From contig OMIX01000018.1 of assembly GCA_900299195.1 (NCBI GenBank), forward strand, positions 1-36,289: 36,289 nucleotides of DNA. The letters are read 5' to 3'. Source of the stretch: Deltaproteobacteria bacterium. GTDB lineage: Bacteria; Bdellovibrionota; FAC87; UBA2466. The notes under the pieces were generated by a model, which worked only from the letters and a program-made list of their open reading frames with translations, was not told the origin of the DNA and did not search any database. Both the position numbers and the translations under genes were made by a program. This document shows positions 32,684 to 36,289 of the stretch, piece by piece (positions within the stretch are counted from its first letter, which is position 1; every line of letters starts with the position of its first letter).

Positions 32684-33643
32684 TCAACCGCTAGATTTAG
32701 GATTAGCGGGGAATTTTTCTGCGTCCTGTTCCTTGTCTTCAATCTTAGTTTCAACCTTAGTGGTAGGTCCGTTAGGATCTTTTATCGATTTAAACTCTAG
32801 TGTTACTGAACACTGACCCTCTTTACACTCACCCGCTTTGAAAGAATTCAACGTATAAGCGGCTAAGCCCCCTGCTAACGCTAAAGCTCCCCCTTGAACT
32901 GCTAATTTAGTGAGTTGAGAAGCAATTCGGCATACTCCTCGGTCAACAACGCATCTGTCGGCGCACATAGCTCTTGCAATTTCTAAAGTTTCCTCAGCGT
33001 TGAGTTTGTTTTTCTTGGTCAATTCGATGATGCCATTAAGAAGTTTTTCTGGGTTTCCTTGCGCCTTAATCACTTCTTCTAATAATCGTTTCAGGCCTTC
33101 TTCAGCCTCTTTATTCCCTTTAACATCTTTTAAGGTTGATTCCAAAAGGCTGTTAGCTTTCTCTTCATAAGTAGATTTTTGATAAAACTTTTTAACTAGC
33201 GCGACAGAATCTTCTAGAGACCGAGATGGTTCTACTTGGCGTCCCGTACCTCCTCTCCTCATCGCGAAAACTTCTGCCGTATGATCTTTATTTCCTGAAC
33301 CTTCCGTACGGCTAGCTTTTTCCGAAGGCAGAGTTTCAGTGGAAGTCCTACCCGCTGAATTTGCTGGGCTTGTTGCGGAGGGAAGTGAGTTTAGTGTTCC
33401 CACAAATCTCATTCGTTCGTTTACTTCACTGATTTTCTTTTCCCAATACTCACGTTCTTTGGCATCCTTGGCTGCCTCTTTGAGAGCCTGATATTCTCTA
33501 ACCTGTCTAGCAGGTTCATAGGCTTCAATCCTTCTCACGGCCTGCTCTTCTTTTCTTTCTTCTCTTCCCGGGCCTGCTGAAAGTGGTTTACCAATTGAAA
33601 ACGCCATTAAAAAAACAGCGACAAAACGAAAATAGTTTCTCAT
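32684..33643 (-). CDS. Exported helical protein with a cysteine cluster, unknown function
   Basis: The 319-residue protein has a signal peptide (1-23). Residues about 25-80 are charged and helical (many Glu, Lys, Arg), 85-140 a Ser/Thr-rich linker, and 145-225 further helices. Then comes C227-x3-C231-x6-C238, a short hydrophobic segment (about 249-265), and C273-x4-C278, followed by a Lys/Glu-rich tail. I do not recognise the family. A clear promoter lies upstream (33690-33717) and GAGG precedes the ATG. It may function with the large protein encoded just upstream on the same strand, but it has its own promoter. Confidence 0.72.
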   Translation of the reverse strand: MRNYFRFVAVFLMAFSIGKPLSAGPGREERKEEQAVRRIEAYEPARQVREYQALKEAAKDAKEREYWEKKISEVNERMRFVGTLNSLPSATSPANSAGRTSTETLPSEKASRTEGSGNKDHTAEVFAMRRGGTGRQVEPSRSLEDSVALVKKFYQKSTYEEKANSLLESTLKDVKGNKEAEEGLKRLLEEVIKAQGNPEKLLNGIIELTKKNKLNAEETLEIARAMCADRCVVDRGVCRIASQLTKLAVQGGALALAGGLAAYTLNSFKAGECKEGQCSVTLEFKSIKDPNGPTTKVETKIEDKEQDAEKFPANPKSSG

Positions 33644-33689
33644 AAATTTCCTCGATTGAGTTGATGGGACTTACCTAAACTGCCCTCTA

Positions 33690-33717
33690 ATTATATCAAA
33701 GACTCCTGCTATCACAA
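33690..33717 (-). promoter_or_regulatory. Sigma70-like promoter for the exported helical protein
   Basis: On the minus strand TTGTGA (33712-33717) and a perfect TATAAT (33690-33695) are separated by 16 bases. The predicted transcript start near 33683 leaves a leader of about 40 bases, with GAGG before the ATG at 33643. Confidence 0.65.
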
Positions 33718-33836
33718 CCTTACACATCGAGCATACATTGAATTTTTTAAGTTAATGAATTTGGGTGTGTGTTCTGCCAGTAGACAGCTCAAGCTACTAG
33801 AACTACGCAATGCAGAAGTGGGTATGCTTCAATGGG

Positions 33837-36284
33837 TTAGGGAGGGGGATTTCCTGAGGGTGGGGTGAGCTTTTCTGGCGCATTTCTTTGTAAGACTCCT
33901 TCCCAAACCTGTTTTAACTCCCCACTGGCGTTTTTATATTCTTTTTCAGCAAGTTTGACTGCTTCAGAAGTTGAAAGGCTTTCCAAGACTAGAGCCAGTT
34001 GTTGCCTTGCTGCAGGAGTTGATGCTCCGTCCCTATAGGCATTAACTACAGTGTCAACTGCACTTCGATGCACGGTAGAAAAGTTAGCGGCCCCTAAACC
34101 TGTGGGGTTGCTTAAAACTCCACTGCCATAACCGGGTCTGCCGTATGCGTCTGCCGTCAAATCAACCACTCCATTCCCAGCAAGCCATTGAATAGCTGGA
34201 TTAATAAAACCACGTTTTCCCTTTTGCCGTTCAATCGCTTTATGAGCTTCCGAGAGGTCCACTCCCTCTACTCCGAATTGAGCTTTAAAGGCACTTTCAG
34301 AGTCTTTACCTAACACCGCAGCGACTCTTTCAAGAGAGCCTGAGAACTCTCTCATTTGAGTGACTGCTCGAGTGGCTTGTAACATTTGTTGGCTCAGTAA
34401 ATATAATTCCGTTTCCTTGTTTACACGTTCTTGTTCGTCAGCTTCACTGAGTGGTTTTTTATTGCGCAAAGCTTGCCTTCTCTCTAGATCCTTAGCATCG
34501 AGCTCTTTTCTGATTTGGGCCATGTGATTTTGTATGTTTTCTGTTTGCCGATCGATAGAATCTAGGGCTTTTCGTATTTCAGTCACTTTATTCCAGGCGC
34601 CCTCATTGATGAGTTTTTGAAGTTCTTTATGGCTTTCTTCCATTTGAACCACAGCTTTGTTCACTTCAGTGTTGTTTTGAGTCCTTGTTTTGAGTTCAGC
34701 CAGTGCTTTATTAGCTTCCTCAAACTTCTCATTACGCCATTTGACCAGATCTTCAATAAAGATTTTGTCAGCCTTTTTATAATCTTCAGGCTCCAAGCTT
34801 CGTAACAGCCCTTCAATGTGGTAGTTAACTCCTTCATTGATTTCCTTTTGCTCGGCTTCAGAGAGGGTTTCTTTTTTGTTCGCTTTTTTGTAATTCTCTT
34901 CAAATTCTTTTTGGGCCGTTTTTTTGTATTCATCGACTCCATTTTTCATTAAGGATTCTTTTTGCTGATTAAATTGGGCTCGATTGAGGTATCCTCGGCT
35001 GCTGCCCCAACCAATGTAGGCCGCAGTAGAAAGATGATCTAAAAGAGATTCTCCAAGTCGTTCGCTAGACATTCCTGAGAACTGGGATTTTCCATGTATG
35101 ATCCAATGAGCCGCTTCTTTAAGTGCCATGTCGGTCGCCATAAATCCAGCAGTGCCCATGAGCTGATTTCCAAAGCTTGGCTTTTGTAATCCCAAGACAC
35201 TACCCATGATTTTATTGTTGGCCCCAATGGCAGCACTGAAGACCGCACCAGCTTCTAGATTGCTTACCAAGTCTTCAGAGACAGCATCCCAAAGTTCACC
35301 TGCACCACTGGGCTGATAAGTTTTCCCTTCCATTTGAGCTTTTTGTTCCAGCGCTGCTCGTCTTTCTTTCCAGGCTTGAGGTCTAAGGAAATAGTTTTGT
35401 AAATTTCCCATGGTAGCCGCTAAAGGCATTTCCACTATCGGTTTACCTTTAATAAATCTTGTTCCGGGTGCACCCGTAGCATGCCCCGCAAGATTTAAGT
35501 TAGTAAAAAACTGGGCACTTCCAATAAATCGGTTGAACTCTTGGGGATTAAAAACACTGTTGGACAATCGAGTTGAGATATCCTTAGTGTAACCAATATC
35601 TTGAGTTTCTTCTCTGAGCATGTCGATGTATCCATCTCCATTCACGTCCAATTGTTGTTCGAGATTATATTCGTGAACAGCTTTCTCATAATCCTCTTTA
35701 ACCTTAGGGTCAGTATTTCGATTTTTGAAAGCCTCCATCTCGCGAGGATGCTTTTTATATTTTCTCCAACCAGTAGGATTTTTTTCTGCTTCGGCTAATC
35801 GAGATTGTATGTACTCTTCTCCATATTGAATTCTCCAAAGCTCGACAGAAGCTTTTACTCCACCCCCTATGCCTTGAAATATCGCTGCAGTGGCCATTCC
35901 ATGCCTGACGGATCCCGGAATCATTCCCACTGAACGCAAGAGTACCAATGAACTATTGGCAGCTACTCGCTGAGCTACATTTCCGGTTTTGGCAATAGCC
36001 TCAAGTCCCTTGACGATTCTCAAATCATTTAAAGTTACAGCGGTGCCTCTGCCGAATCTTCCGACAGTGAGGCTTTTATTGAGCACATTAGCGGCCCACA
36101 AACTCCAACCCGATTTTCCTGCAGTGGCAATGGGCCCTCCGAAAGGGAGTGTGGCTACCATCAGCACCCCATCTCGGATATTGAGTATGTTTTTGGTTTG
36201 CTGATCTAAGGCGTCGATCTCTTGTTGGTTCTTAAGGGATCGTAGGCCTCGAACTTGGGTTGTGGCATAGTGTTCGGCACTCAT
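33837..36284 (-). CDS. Large Ala-rich and coiled-coil protein, possibly 5'-truncated by the window edge
   Basis: The frame encodes at least 815 residues from the ATG at 36284, but that ATG is six bases from the window edge, has no visible ribosome binding site or signal peptide after it, and the frame remains open, so the true start may lie outside. Several Gly/Ala-rich hydrophobic stretches (about 38-60, 110-145, 345-390) could be membrane-interacting. D213-V-N-G-D-G-Y-I-D221 matches the core of an EF-hand or dockerin calcium loop, though position 12 is Arg instead of an acidic residue. Residues about 425-650 are rich in Lys/Glu/Gln and likely coiled coil. The tail is Pro-rich. The family is not recognised; an envelope or secreted structural role is possible. 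Confidence 0.7.
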   Translation of the reverse strand: MSAEHYATTQVRGLRSLKNQQEIDALDQQTKNILNIRDGVLMVATLPFGGPIATAGKSGWSLWAANVLNKSLTVGRFGRGTAVTLNDLRIVKGLEAIAKTGNVAQRVAANSSLVLLRSVGMIPGSVRHGMATAAIFQGIGGGVKASVELWRIQYGEEYIQSRLAEAEKNPTGWRKYKKHPREMEAFKNRNTDPKVKEDYEKAVHEYNLEQQLDVNGDGYIDMLREETQDIGYTKDISTRLSNSVFNPQEFNRFIGSAQFFTNLNLAGHATGAPGTRFIKGKPIVEMPLAATMGNLQNYFLRPQAWKERRAALEQKAQMEGKTYQPSGAGELWDAVSEDLVSNLEAGAVFSAAIGANNKIMGSVLGLQKPSFGNQLMGTAGFMATDMALKEAAHWIIHGKSQFSGMSSERLGESLLDHLSTAAYIGWGSSRGYLNRAQFNQQKESLMKNGVDEYKKTAQKEFEENYKKANKKETLSEAEQKEINEGVNYHIEGLLRSLEPEDYKKADKIFIEDLVKWRNEKFEEANKALAELKTRTQNNTEVNKAVVQMEESHKELQKLINEGAWNKVTEIRKALDSIDRQTENIQNHMAQIRKELDAKDLERRQALRNKKPLSEADEQERVNKETELYLLSQQMLQATRAVTQMREFSGSLERVAAVLGKDSESAFKAQFGVEGVDLSEAHKAIERQKGKRGFINPAIQWLAGNGVVDLTADAYGRPGYGSGVLSNPTGLGAANFSTVHRSAVDTVVNAYRDGASTPAARQQLALVLESLSTSEAVKLAEKEYKNASGELKQVWEGVLQRNAPEKLTPPSGNPPP

Positions 36285-36289
36285 TGAAC

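Overview
The window reads as chromosomal DNA of a Gram-negative bacterium. It encodes an outer-membrane FadL-type barrel, a lipoprotein with a clear lipobox, several Sec-exported proteins, and housekeeping genes in bacterial operons (panB-panC, smpB, tsaD-rsmA, tatD-tcdA). Many large secreted proteins, C1, S1 and S41 peptidases, a TadG-like protein and two B12-binding radical SAM enzymes would suit a Bdellovibrionota or other deltaproteobacteria-like lineage. That placement is inference; no rRNA or tRNA gene is visible to confirm it. Genes are tightly packed, several convergent pairs abut or overlap, and no gap over 300 bases remains once a frameshifted gene tail is recognised.

Left part (1-12111): a small exported protein with a duplicated two-cysteine domain faces a 1376-residue exported protein that joins a trypsin-like protease, a thioredoxin-like CPHC segment and two CxxCH haem-binding motifs. 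Next come a B12-binding radical SAM gene whose last 81 codons are displaced by a one-base shift in a short homopolymer, a zinc alcohol dehydrogenase, a threonine-aldolase-like PLP enzyme, a two-part methyltransferase paired with a small membrane protein, and a membrane 4Fe-4S polyferredoxin.

Accessory segment (about 12056-15585): the last 54 bases of the ferredoxin coding region are repeated perfectly, in the same orientation, 3476 bases downstream. Between the copies lie a GT87-like glycosyltransferase, a DUF4424-like exported protein and an exported leucine-rich-repeat-like protein with a very aromatic tail. A related terminator hairpin follows each copy. The arrangement looks like an insertion into the 3' end of the ferredoxin gene that restored the gene, although no integrase is present.

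Middle (15620-26448): an exported papain-family peptidase; tatD-tcdA; a divergent DUF4080-type radical SAM gene; a compact five-gene unit (FadL-like, panB, panC, DUF502, smpB) with a good promoter and a shared bidirectional terminator; and translationally coupled tsaD-rsmA.

Right part (26553-36289): a polytopic GT-C-like membrane protein, a TadG-like protein, a CtpA-type processing protease coupled to a lipoprotein, and two large exported or envelope proteins of unknown function, the last running to the window edge and possibly truncated.
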